A stretch of 8,104 nt of DNA from Candidatus Omnitrophota bacterium (GCA_028713875.1 JAQTNM010000062.1:1-8104), one strand, 5' to 3'; shown: positions 1 through 6,017, numbered from the stretch's first letter. The notes: generated by a model from the sequence alone, not told the origin. Numbers and translations: made by a program.

Positions 1-1289
1 AGATGCGACTCGATCTGTTTAATGGTATCCAGCATCACGCCTACGATGATCAATACACCGGTGCCTCCGAAAAATGAAGCCACCAGATACGGCACTTTGA
101 GCCAGGCCATGATAAAATCCGGGAATATAGCGATGAAGGCGATGAACAACGCCCCGGCCAGGGTGATGCGGGTCATTACATAATCCAGGAACTCCGTGGT
201 AGATGAGCCGGGCCGGATACCCGGGATAAAACCTCCGTATTTTTTCATGTTTTCCGAAAGGTCATTGGGATTAAAGACTATGGCGGTATAGAAATAACAA
301 AAGAATATGATCAGCAGCGCGTATACTACCGTGTACAACAGGTGCCCCCTGACCAGCCCTTGAGCGAAACGCTGGAACGAAGGGTTGGGTATGAAAGTTG
401 CGATGGTAGCGGGGAAAAGGATTATTGATTGCGCAAAGATAATCGCGATTACCCCAGCGGTATCAACCTTCAAAGGTATATAGGTACTCTGGCCGCCGAA
501 TATTTTCCTGCCCACTATCCTGCGCGCATATTGCACCGGGATTTTTCTTTGCCCCTGGGTTATCATAATGACGGCAAACACTACGGCCACAAGCAATGCC
601 GCCATAATCAACAGGGTGAAGGGCTGGATCTGGCGCCGGCTAGGCGAAAACGGAGAGATCAGGACAAACAGCTGGTTCAATGCCACCGGTATCCTTGAAA
701 TAATGCCTGCGGTAATAACCAGCGAAATACCGTTACCGATACCCCTCTCCTGTATCTGCTCGCCCAGCCACATGATAAAGATAGTGCCCGTAGTCAGCGT
801 CAATACGGTCAGGATGCGGAAGCCCCATCCCGGGTAGATCACTATCTTGGCGCCTTCAAAATGTGCCGGGTTTTCCAGCCACAAGGCGATAAAGTAGGAT
901 TGTATTATGGAAAGAGCAACCGTGCCATAACGGGTATATTGATTTATTTTCTCATAACCGGCCTTGCCTTCTTTAGCCAGCTTTTCCAAGGCGGGTATTA
1001 CTGCCGTAAGAAGCTGCATTATGATCGATGAGGATATGTAAGGCATGATCCCCAGCGCAAAGATGGTCAGCCTTTCCATGGCGCCGCCTGAAAACATGTT
1101 GATTATGCCAAAGAGCGCTCCGCCCTGGGTCTTGGCGATCCTTTCAAAAAACCTCGCCAGCTCTGCGCCGTCAATGCCCGGGGTAGGGATATAACAGCCT
1201 ATCCGGTAAACCGCAATGAGTATGGCGGTAATGATCAGCCTTCTTTTTAGGTCCGGTATCTTGAAAGAATTAGCTAAAGCATTAAGCAC
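1..1289 (-). CDS. secY: SecY, protein translocase channel subunit (3' end cut by window edge)
   Basis: Central pore subunit of the Sec translocon in the cytoplasmic membrane; with SecE and SecG it passes or inserts unfolded proteins driven by SecA or the ribosome. I translated the minus strand by eye and found one open frame of 429 complete codons with no stop. Visible landmarks: N-terminal amphipathic start ending in KRR (15-17), first membrane segment about 18-34, plug and TM2 region 66-94 containing the family signature TIFALGIMPYISSSIIMQLL, second signature LGEQIQERGIGNGISL (175-190), and the cytosolic C5 loop GGFIPGIRPG (352-361) whose Arg is the one needed for SecA-driven export in E. 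coli. The frame breaks off in DTIKQIESHL; the E. coli protein is 443 residues, so only about 15-20 residues are missing. The start is GTG at 1289, overlapping the rplO stop in GTGCTTAA, with GAGG six bases upstream. An in-frame ATG is not available near this position. The identification is very secure. Confidence 0.97.
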   Translation of the reverse strand, partial: MLNALANSFKIPDLKRRLIITAILIAVYRIGCYIPTPGIDGAELARFFERIAKTQGGALFGIINMFSGGAMERLTIFALGIMPYISSSIIMQLLTAVIPALEKLAKEGKAGYEKINQYTRYGTVALSIIQSYFIALWLENPAHFEGAKIVIYPGWGFRILTVLTLTTGTIFIMWLGEQIQERGIGNGISLVITAGIISRIPVALNQLFVLISPFSPSRRQIQPFTLLIMAALLVAVVFAVIMITQGQRKIPVQYARRIVGRKIFGGQSTYIPLKVDTAGVIAIIFAQSIILFPATIATFIPNPSFQRFAQGLVRGHLLYTVVYALLIIFFCYFYTAIVFNPNDLSENMKKYGGFIPGIRPGSSTTEFLDYVMTRITLAGALFIAFIAIFPDFIMAWLKVPYLVASFFGGTGVLIIVGVMLDTIKQIESH

Positions 1290-1806
1290 TTAAAACCTCG
1301 CAAGAGCCGCCTGCGCTTCTGATCTTATCCTGGGCTTTCTTGGAAAAGGCATGCGCCTTTATAACTACGGGATTCTTGATCTCGCCGTCACTTAAAATCT
1401 TGACCGGGATATCTATATCTTTTATCAAGCCCTTTTTCTGTAACAGTTCGGGGGTAATGGTCTCTTCTTTGATCTTTTTTAAATTATCCAGGTTTAAAAT
1501 CTGGAATTCCTTCTTGGATACGCTGGTAAAGCCGCGTTTGGGCATCCTGCGGATTAAGGGGGTCTGGCCGCCTTCAAACCCAGCGTAAAAATCCCTGCCT
1601 GTCCGGGAAGTCTGGCCTTTGCTTCCCCTGGTTGAAGTCTTGCCGTGGCCGGATCCGGGTCCGCGCCCAAGAATTCTTTTGCGCTTATGCGCGCCTTTTG
1701 GCACGCTAAGATTATGCAAGCCCAGGCGCGCGGGAACGGCTGCTTTTTTAGCCGCCGGTACAGCGGCAATGTTATCGGAGAGCACTTTTTTCTTTTTAAT
1801 TATCAT
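1282..1806 (-). CDS. rplO: 50S ribosomal protein L15 with N-terminal extension
   Basis: Late-assembling large-subunit protein that threads an extended N-terminal arm through 23S rRNA. From ATG at 1806 it is 174 residues. The family core begins at L30 (LHNLSVPKGAHKRKRILGRG), followed by the Gly/Arg-rich rRNA-binding stretch GSGHGKTSTRGSKGQ (51-65), FEGGQTPL (77-84) and a C-terminal domain ending SAGGSCEVLSA. E. coli L15 is 144 residues, and nearly all of the excess is a Lys/Ala/Pro-rich leader of about 29 residues containing AAVPA twice. I chose 1806 over the upstream ATG at 1824 because AGGAA sits just before it and nothing similar precedes 1824; a TTG at 1719 would match the usual family start but has no visible binding site. 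It overlaps the end of rpsE by 11 bases, with no rpmD between them, and overlaps secY by 8 bases. Confidence 0.95.
   Translation of the reverse strand: MIIKKKKVLSDNIAAVPAAKKAAVPARLGLHNLSVPKGAHKRKRILGRGPGSGHGKTSTRGSKGQTSRTGRDFYAGFEGGQTPLIRRMPKRGFTSVSKKEFQILNLDNLKKIKEETITPELLQKKGLIKDIDIPVKILSDGEIKNPVVIKAHAFSKKAQDKIRSAGGSCEVLSA
1296..1299 (-). promoter_or_regulatory. Ribosome-binding site for secY (GAGG)
   Basis: GAGG lies six bases before the GTG at 1289, inside the last codons of rplO. It decides the secY start: the only nearby ATG on this strand (about 1281) is followed at once by an in-frame TAG, so the GTG is the one usable start. Seen directly; its use as a binding site is inferred. Confidence 0.7.
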
Positions 1807-2296
1807 TGCGTTCCTGCGTTCCATCTTGTTCGGGTTTTGGTTGTGCCGCCTTTAAGCTCTTTATTCCTGCTACGGTCGCCTTGATGACATTTACGGGATT
1901 ATTGGTCGTAAGACATTTGGTAAGTATGTCCTTGATACCCGCAGCCTCGCATATTGCTCTTACCGGGCCTGCGGCGATTACCCCCGTTCCTTCGGAGGCC
2001 GGTTTAAGCAAAACCCTGGCTGCCCCAAATTCTCCGACGACCTCATGGGGAATGGTTGAGCCTTCCATAGTTACGGTAATCAGGTCCTTCTTTGCCCTGG
2101 CCAGGCTTTTACGTATGGCGTCGGCAACCTCATTGGCTTTACAGAGCGCAAAGCCAACCCGGCCTTTTGTGTCGCCGACAACTACCAAAGCGCTAAAATG
2201 CATCTTCTTGCCGCCTTTGGTCACTTTGGCCACGCGGTTGATTGTAATAACCTTTTCAATGAATTCCGACGGGTGTTCGATCTTTAATTCGCGCAT
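1796..2296 (-). CDS. rpsE: 30S ribosomal protein S5
   Basis: Small-subunit protein at the back of the 30S near the mRNA entry and decoding region, important for fidelity. The 166 residues match the family length (E. coli 167). The N-terminal RNA-binding domain carries INRVAKVTKGGKKMHFSALV (19-38) and VVGDTKGRVGFALCKANEV (39-57). The C-terminal domain has GAARVLLKPASEGTGVIAAG (91-110), VRAICEAAGIKD (112-123) and NNPVNVIKAT (132-141). In the loop usually written GxGKA, this protein has ALCKA, with Cys52 where Gly is usual. The tail after 150 is polar and disordered-looking (QPKPEQDGTQERNDN), and its codons overlap the start of rplO. The start ATG follows the rplR stop by a single base. Confidence 0.97.
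   Translation of the reverse strand: MRELKIEHPSEFIEKVITINRVAKVTKGGKKMHFSALVVVGDTKGRVGFALCKANEVADAIRKSLARAKKDLITVTMEGSTIPHEVVGEFGAARVLLKPASEGTGVIAAGPVRAICEAAGIKDILTKCLTTNNPVNVIKATVAGIKSLKAAQPKPEQDGTQERNDN
1811..1815 (-). promoter_or_regulatory. Ribosome-binding site for rplO (AGGAA)
   Basis: AGGAA inside the last codons of rpsE, four bases before the ATG at 1806. The alternative ATG at 1824 has only a weak GAACAAG context. This favours the shorter of the two ATG-initiated L15 forms. The spacing is on the short side, so the choice is probable rather than certain. Confidence 0.5.
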
Positions 2297-2297
2297 G

Positions 2298-2660
2298 TTA
2301 GAACTTTAATCCCCCTTTTCTTAACGCATCGGCAAAGGCCTTGATCCTGCCGTGATACAGGTAGCCTGCCCGGTCAAAGACGATTTCACCTATGCCCTTA
2401 TCAAGCGCCTTTTTGGCAAAGACTTCGCCAAAAACCTCGGATGCCTTGACATTCCCCGCAGAGGACAATTTCTGCTTCATCTGTTTATCGGACGTAGAGC
2501 CGGAAAGCAATACTTTGTTCTGCGTATCGTCAATGATCTGGGCCTGCATGTTTTTTAAACTGCGGCGTACGCACAGGCGCGGCTTTTCGGGTGAGCCCTG
2601 CATGCGCATCCTGATGCGCCTGTGTCTTTTGGTCCTGAGTAATTCTTTTTTATTGTTCAT
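2298..2660 (-). CDS. rplR: 50S ribosomal protein L18
   Basis: 5S rRNA-binding protein of the central protuberance, acting together with L5 (encoded at 3838-4413). The 120 residues compare with 117 in E. coli. The basic N-terminal arm (KRHRRIRMRMQG, 11-22) and PEKPRLCVRRSLKNMQAQII (24-43) are typical. The strongest family motif is the C-terminal block VFDRAGYLYHGRIKAFADAL (94-113), followed by RKGGLKF. Fifteen bases separate it from rplF, with AAGG about 11 bases ahead of the start. The stop codon is one base from the rpsE start, consistent with translational coupling. The family assignment is secure. Confidence 0.97.
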   Translation of the reverse strand: MNNKKELLRTKRHRRIRMRMQGSPEKPRLCVRRSLKNMQAQIIDDTQNKVLLSGSTSDKQMKQKLSSAGNVKASEVFGEVFAKKALDKGIGEIVFDRAGYLYHGRIKAFADALRKGGLKF

Positions 2661-2675
2661 GTATAGAAGCGCCTT

Positions 2676-3221
2676 TTATTTTGTGGTGGCCTGGGCCTTG
2701 CCTACTTTTTTCTTAACATACTCGCCGGCATAACGGACGCCTTTGCCTTTATAAGGCTCCGGCGGGTATACCGAGCGTATCTCGGCAGCGACCTGGCCAA
2801 CCTTTTCTTTATCAATACCCCTTATTACGATTTGCGTAGGTTTGGGTGTCTCTATTTTTATGCCTTCAGGAATTTTAAAATTTACCGGGTGCGAAAAGCC
2901 CAACTGCATATTTAAAGTGTCCCCTTGTATCTGGGATTTAAAACCAACTCCGATTATCTCCAGCTCTTTGACATAACCCTCGGTCACCCCCTTGATCATG
3001 TTCGAGATGAGGGCACGATATAGACCATGCAGGGATTTATCTATTTTTGTATCACTTGCGCGTTTTACAAAAAGCTGGGCTTCTTTCAATTCAATGCTTA
3101 TACGCTCGGATAAAACCCTGCTCGCCTTGCCTTTGGGGCCTTCTACAAATATGGAGTCATCCTTGACTTCGATCTTTACGTCTTTCGGTATAACCAACGG
3201 TTTTTTGCCTATTCGCGACAT
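2676..3221 (-). CDS. rplF: 50S ribosomal protein L6
   Basis: Large-subunit protein near the base of the L7/L12 stalk that contacts the sarcin-ricin loop region where elongation factors bind. The 181 residues (E. coli 177) show the two duplicated L6 domains. The first starts SRIGKKPLVIPKDV (2-15) with VEGPKGK (26-32). The link between the domains includes LIIGVGF-type sequence, here ELEIIGVGFKSQIQG (86-100), and the second domain holds the diagnostic PEPYKGKGVRYAGEYVKKKV (154-173). The start has AAGGA overlapping the rpsH stop region, about eight bases ahead. The order rpsH-rplF-rplR is the standard spc order. There is a short basic tail (GKAQATTK) and nothing unusual. Confidence 0.98.
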   Translation of the reverse strand: MSRIGKKPLVIPKDVKIEVKDDSIFVEGPKGKASRVLSERISIELKEAQLFVKRASDTKIDKSLHGLYRALISNMIKGVTEGYVKELEIIGVGFKSQIQGDTLNMQLGFSHPVNFKIPEGIKIETPKPTQIVIRGIDKEKVGQVAAEIRSVYPPEPYKGKGVRYAGEYVKKKVGKAQATTK

Positions 3222-3232
3222 ATTTTATTTCC

Positions 3233-3628
3233 TTACCAGATGTATCCGATAACCTCTCCGCCTATTTTCTGCTGGCGGGCCTGGGTATCGGTCATAATGC
3301 CTTTGGATGTGGATATTATCGCCAAGCCTCTTCCTCTTAAAACCGGCTTGACCTTATCGTGTTTTACATAAAGACGCAGTCCCGGACGGGATACGCGCCG
3401 AATATTGCGGATAGCGGATTCGCCGGAAAGGTATTTTAAATAAACACGGAATACACCCTGTTTTTTATCTTCAATGTGCTTAAAATTATCTATATAGTTC
3501 TCTTTTTTGAGGATCTCCAGGATAGCCTTAATCGTCCCCGATGCGGGCACATCCAGGTTATCTTTCCCTGCCATTATGGCATTGCGTATCATTGTGAAGG
3601 CATCAGCGATCAAATCTGTCCGCGACAT
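3233..3628 (-). CDS. rpsH: 30S ribosomal protein S8
   Basis: Primary 16S rRNA-binding protein of the central domain and, in E. coli, the translational repressor of the spc operon. From ATG at 3628 it is 131 residues, the usual length. Motifs: MSRTDLIADAFTMIRNAIMA (1-20), the RNA-binding-like VPASGTIKAILEILKKENYI (27-46), and the C-terminal signature ISTSKGIMTDTQAR (105-118) ending GGEVIGYIW. The open frame runs back to an ATG at 3757, but that would add 43 non-homologous residues inside rpsN. The start at 3628 has AGGAG seven bases upstream and gives the canonical N-terminus. It lies 20 bases after rpsN. Whether it represses its own operon here cannot be read from the sequence. Confidence 0.98.
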   Translation of the reverse strand: MSRTDLIADAFTMIRNAIMAGKDNLDVPASGTIKAILEILKKENYIDNFKHIEDKKQGVFRVYLKYLSGESAIRNIRRVSRPGLRLYVKHDKVKPVLRGRGLAIISTSKGIMTDTQARQQKIGGEVIGYIW

Positions 3629-3635
3629 TTCTTTT

Positions 3636-3640
3636 CTCCT
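3636..3640 (-). promoter_or_regulatory. Ribosome-binding site for rpsH (AGGAG)
   Basis: A strong AGGAG seven bases before the ATG at 3628, in the 20-base gap after rpsN. It settles the rpsH start against the longer reading from 3757. This is among the clearest binding sites in the window. Confidence 0.8.
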
Positions 3641-3648
3641 GCTTAGGG

Positions 3649-3834
3649 TTACCAGCTTGCTTTCTTTACACCCGGGATCATCCCCTGCCAGACTAACTCC
3701 CGGAAGCATATTCTGCACAAGGCAAACCTGCGCAGGTAGCCTCCGGAACGGCCGCAAAGGCGGCAGCGGTTGTATTTACGGGTGGAAAACTTTGGAGCCC
3801 TCTTCCATCTTGCTATTTGTGAATTTTTAGCCAT
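3649..3834 (-). CDS. rpsN: 30S ribosomal protein S14, short zinc-binding type
   Basis: Small-subunit head protein assembled late near S3 and S10. At 61 residues it is the short zinc form (often called type Z or rpsZ), not the roughly 100-residue zinc-free form of E. coli. Two CxxC pairs are intact: Cys24/Cys27 (CRLC) and Cys40/Cys43 (CRIC), spaced for one structural Zn ion. The flanks RWKRAPKFSTRKYNRC (9-24) and C-terminal GMIPGVKKASW are standard. It lies between rplE and rpsH, its usual place, three bases after rplE. No second, zinc-free S14 copy is present in this window; a paralogue elsewhere in the genome cannot be excluded. Confidence 0.97.
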   Translation of the reverse strand: MAKNSQIARWKRAPKFSTRKYNRCRLCGRSGGYLRRFALCRICFRELVWQGMIPGVKKASW

Positions 3835-3837
3835 TCT

Positions 3838-4413
3838 TTATCCAAACCTCTTTTTATATTCCGATTCATCGACGCTAAAAGGCATACCGAATAACTTCAG
3901 CAGTTCCCTGGCCCTTTCCTTAGAGTGGGCTTTTTTAATCACGAAGGTAATATCCATACCCTGCGGCCGGCTGATCTTATCATAATCTATCTCCGGGAAT
4001 ATGCCCTGTTCGTTCAGACCCAGCGTGTAATTGCCTGCCTGGTCAAAAGAATCCGGCGGCACACCCCTGAAATCACGGATACGCGGCATAGCGACATTGA
4101 TCAACCTGTCCATAAATTCATACATAATTGCGCGCCTTAAAGTAACCTTGCATCCTATTGGCTGGCCCTGTTTGATCTTGAAATTAGCAATGGCCTTTTT
4201 AGCGCGCCTGATCACTGGTTTCTGACCCGTGATGGTGCTTAATTCTTCCATTGCCTTCTCCAATATCTTGATGTCCTGCAGGGCTTCGCCTACGCCCATA
4301 TTTACAACTATCTTCTCAAGGCAGGGCACTGCCATCTTATTCTTCAGCGAGAATTTCTGCATCATCGCCGGCATTATTTCTCTACGGTAAACCTCTAATA
4401 ATCTGGGCGCCAT
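3838..4413 (-). CDS. rplE: 50S ribosomal protein L5
   Basis: 5S rRNA-binding protein of the central protuberance that contacts the P-site tRNA and bridges to the 30S head through S13. From ATG at 4413 it is 191 residues versus 179 in E. coli; the surplus is mainly a polar C-terminal tail (SVDESEYKKRFG). Core motifs: LEKIVVNMGVGEA (32-44), the family signature TITGQKPVIRRAKKAIANFK (60-79), QPIGCKVTLR (84-93), PRIRDFRGV (110-118) and FPEIDYDKI (139-147). The frame is open back to an ATG at 4443, but that start would lie inside rplX and add ten unrelated residues; 4413 gives the normal MxxRLxxxY opening and sits two bases after the rplX stop. An AGAG about 11 bases upstream is a weak binding site. 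Confidence 0.97.
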   Translation of the reverse strand: MAPRLLEVYRREIMPAMMQKFSLKNKMAVPCLEKIVVNMGVGEALQDIKILEKAMEELSTITGQKPVIRRAKKAIANFKIKQGQPIGCKVTLRRAIMYEFMDRLINVAMPRIRDFRGVPPDSFDQAGNYTLGLNEQGIFPEIDYDKISRPQGMDITFVIKKAHSKERARELLKLFGMPFSVDESEYKKRFG

Positions 4414-4415
4414 AA

Positions 4416-4727
4416 CTATACCGTCTCTTGGCAGGCCTTGCAAAACCTGCTCTTTGTTTTATCCTTATCCATCCTAAAACCTATGCGAGAGGCCTTACTG
4501 CAATGCTTGCAGAAGAACATGAGATTGCAAATGCTGACGGGCGACTCGATCGTCACTATACCGCCTTGCTGATCCTGGCGCGTTTTTCGTTTATGTTTTT
4601 TGAATAAATTTATACCCTGGACCAATGCCCGGCCTTCTTTTTGGAATATCTTGATAATATTCCCCTTTTTGCCTTTATCCTTGCCCTTGATTACCTGGAC
4701 CGTATCGCCGCGTCTTATCTTAAGCAT
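4416..4727 (-). CDS. rplX: 50S ribosomal protein L24 with four-cysteine C-terminal motif
   Basis: Early-assembly large-subunit protein that starts folding of 23S rRNA domain I and sits at the tunnel exit. The 103 residues match E. coli L24 (104). The N-terminal KOW domain is clear: IRRGDTVQVIKGKDKGKKGN (4-23), then VQGINLFKKHKR (36-47) and GGIVTIESPVSICN (55-68). In the C-terminal half Cys73/Cys76 (CKHC) and Cys96/Cys99 (CKAC) form two CxxC pairs around RIGFR, an arrangement I read as a zinc-binding form; E. coli lacks these cysteines. It starts three bases after the rplN stop. Family identity is certain; metal binding is inferred from the cysteines. Confidence 0.97.
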   Translation of the reverse strand: MLKIRRGDTVQVIKGKDKGKKGNIIKIFQKEGRALVQGINLFKKHKRKTRQDQQGGIVTIESPVSICNLMFFCKHCSKASRIGFRMDKDKTKSRFCKACQETV

Positions 4728-4730
4728 CTC

Positions 4731-5099
4731 TTAGATCACCTCTGGAGCTAGCGAGATTATTTTGGTAAAATTCTTTTCTCTTAATTCTCTGGCTACCGGG
4801 CCGAATACGCGCGTCCCCTTGGGGTTTGACTGGGGATCGATAAACACTATGGCATTGCGGTCAAACCTTAATACCGAGCCGTCTATGCGCCTTATCGGGT
4901 CCTTGGTCCTTACCACCACGGCCTTGGCCACTTCCCCCTTCTTTATCGCAGCCTCGGGAGCGGATTCTTTTACGTTGACGTTGATGATATCGCCGATCCT
5001 GGCGTGGGCGCAGTTCTTCTTTCCCAAAACGCCTATCAGGGATGCCTTTTTGGCGCCAGTGTTATCTGCTACGTCTAAAATAGTCCGCAGTTGTATCAT
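4731..5099 (-). CDS. rplN: 50S ribosomal protein L14
   Basis: Highly conserved large-subunit protein at the subunit interface; it contacts 16S rRNA helix 14 and is the docking site for the silencing factor RsfS in species that have it. The 122 residues are close to the family length. Motifs: MIQLRTILDVADNTGAKKAS (1-20), IGDIINVNVKESAP (35-48), the signature region GEVAKAVVVRTKDPIRRIDG (55-74), and NPKGTRVFGPVARELR (92-107) ending KIISLAPEVI. It opens what in E. coli would be the separate spc operon, but here its ATG shares the four bases ATGA with the rpsQ stop, pointing to coupled translation and a continuous transcript. Confidence 0.98.
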   Translation of the reverse strand: MIQLRTILDVADNTGAKKASLIGVLGKKNCAHARIGDIINVNVKESAPEAAIKKGEVAKAVVVRTKDPIRRIDGSVLRFDRNAIVFIDPQSNPKGTRVFGPVARELREKNFTKIISLAPEVI

Positions 5100-5377
5100 T
5101 TTACCTCTTCCTTGATCTCTACGTGCGGTATCTGGGCCTTCTTGATCACTTCCACAAGCCTGAAACGCTTATCCTTTGATAAGGGGCGGGTTTCCTCTAT
5201 TCTCACCACATCGTCCATCTTGGCTATGCCTTTTTCGTCGTGGACCTTAAATTTGGTATGCTCCCTGATAATCCTGTTGTATTTGTGGTGCTTGGCCATT
5301 TGCAATATCCTGACGATAATGGTCTTTTGCATTTTGTCGCTTATAACCGTGCCGATATATTCTCTTCTTTTACCCAT
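5096..5377 (-). CDS. rpsQ: 30S ribosomal protein S17
   Basis: Early 16S rRNA 5'-domain binder with an OB fold. The 93 residues compare with 84 in E. coli; the difference is a charged C-terminal tail (AQIPHVEIKEEVK). The opening MGKRREYIGTVISDKMQKTI (1-20), KYNRIIREHTKFKVHDE (33-48) and VVRIEETRPLSKDKRF (57-72) are diagnostic. The Gly that usually precedes the Asp of the GD-x-V turn is Asp55 here, giving DDVV. The start overlaps the rpmC end by eight bases in ATGGGTAA, and its end overlaps rplN by four, so rpmC-rpsQ-rplN form a tightly coupled trio. Confidence 0.97.
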   Translation of the reverse strand: MGKRREYIGTVISDKMQKTIIVRILQMAKHHKYNRIIREHTKFKVHDEKGIAKMDDVVRIEETRPLSKDKRFRLVEVIKKAQIPHVEIKEEVK

Positions 5378-5570
5378 TTAATTTCTCTTTCTTTTCGTTT
5401 AGAAGCGTGCGGATACGCGCGATATCCTTCTTCACGGAAGAAAACATATGGGGCTTCTCCACGCTGCCGCTATATCGCTGCATATTCAGCTTAAACAACT
5501 CTTCCTTAAGCTCTTTTTCTTTCTGTATCAGCTCTTCCGTAGAAAGATTTCTTAATTCTTGGATTTTCAT
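5370..5570 (-). CDS. rpmC: 50S ribosomal protein L29
   Basis: Small two-helix protein at the tunnel exit next to L23, part of the platform where trigger factor and SRP dock. The 66 residues are within the family range (E. coli 63). The opening MKIQELRNLSTEELIQKEKE (1-20), LKEELFKLNMQRYSGSVEKP (21-40), and VKKDIARIRTLLNEK (46-60) reproduce the family pattern of two long charged helices. It follows rplP by 12 bases. The upstream sequence is A/T-rich with no convincing Shine-Dalgarno match, unlike most neighbours, so initiation may rely on coupling to rplP. The identity is secure from sequence and position. Confidence 0.95.
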   Translation of the reverse strand: MKIQELRNLSTEELIQKEKELKEELFKLNMQRYSGSVEKPHMFSSVKKDIARIRTLLNEKKEKLNG

Positions 5571-5582
5571 ATTTAATTTATC

Positions 5583-5996
5583 TTAGTGCGTACGGCTGAC
5601 AAATTTGGTTTTAAGCGGGAGCTTGTAGGCTGCCAGGCGGAAACACTGCCGGGCATATTCTTCGGGTACGCCTCCCAGTTCAAATACGACTTTTCCTCTT
5701 TTTATTACCGCCACCCAATGGTCAAGGTCGCCCTTACCTTTGCCCATGCGTACTTCCGCGGGCTTCTTTGTGATCGACTTATCCGGGAAAACCCTAATCC
5801 AGAGCTTTCCGCCCTTGTGTAGCTGCCGGGCAAGGATTACCCTTACGGCTTCAATCTGGGTGTTTTTAAGCCACCCGTTCTCCAGGGACTTAAGGCCGTA
5901 TTCTCCGAAAGCCAGGTCTGTCCCTGTCGTGGCCAAGCCGCGCCGTGAACCACGCTGCAGCTTGCGATACTTTACTCTTTTAGGCATCATAACCAT
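5583..5996 (-). CDS. rplP: 50S ribosomal protein L16
   Basis: Late-assembling large-subunit protein that helps shape the A-site and contacts tRNA between the peptidyl-transferase centre and the central protuberance. The 137 residues match E. coli (136). Motifs: MPKRVKYRKLQRGSRRG (4-20), FGEYGLKSLENGWL (30-43), IEAVRVILARQLHKGGKLWI (48-67), and RMGKGKGDLDHWVAV (83-97); Arg83 corresponds to the Arg that is hydroxylated in E. coli L16. Three candidate ATGs lie within 10 bases (5996, 5990, 5987). I keep 5996 because GAGG lies 10 bases before it and the others are further away. A 37-base gap, the longest in the window, separates it from rpsC. Confidence 0.96.
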   Translation of the reverse strand: MVMMPKRVKYRKLQRGSRRGLATTGTDLAFGEYGLKSLENGWLKNTQIEAVRVILARQLHKGGKLWIRVFPDKSITKKPAEVRMGKGKGDLDHWVAVIKRGKVVFELGGVPEEYARQCFRLAAYKLPLKTKFVSRTH

Positions 5997-6001
5997 ATAA
6001 C

Positions 6002-6017
6002 AAAAACCTCGGTTTTT
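6002..6017 (-). promoter_or_regulatory. Short inverted repeat enclosing the rplP ribosome-binding site
   Basis: In the transcript direction the gap reads AAAAACC-GA-GGTTTTT, a perfect 7-base inverted repeat with a two-base centre. The only Shine-Dalgarno-like sequence for rplP (GAGG) is the centre plus the two G of the right arm. A realistic fold would leave a four-base loop and a six-pair, mostly A-U stem, so it is weak. It could modulate rplP translation or be a remnant of a terminator-like element; neither is shown. Confidence 0.3.

Noticed and set aside
429..837. Two overlapping plus-strand open frames of 89 codons
   Set aside because: Both lie antisense to secY, which has an unbroken frame with clear SecY signatures here. 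The translated products are low in recognisable content.
1806..2309. Long plus-strand open frame (167 codons) covering rpsE
   Set aside because: It is antisense to a well-conserved S5 gene along its whole length and shows no recognisable family. Its length reflects the codon bias of the real gene.
3629..3757. Upstream extension of S8 to the ATG at 3757
   Set aside because: The added 43 residues would read through rpsN in another frame and match no S8. AGGAG in front of 3628 and the canonical MSRTD start settle the shorter form.
4414..4443. Upstream extension of L5 to the ATG at 4443
   Set aside because: It would overlap the end of rplX and add ten residues not found in the family; the start at 4413, two bases after rplX, gives a normal L5 N-terminus.
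4380..4460. S8 repressor-binding site near the rplE start, as in E. coli
   Set aside because: The two-base rplX-rplE gap shows nothing I can match by eye to the 16S helix 21-like element. A structural search could find one, but I cannot support it.
6002..6017. Intrinsic terminator between rpsC and rplP
   Set aside because: The stem is A-U rich apart from two G-C pairs, and a terminator here would cut the S10 operon before rplP. No strong hairpin with a following U run is present.
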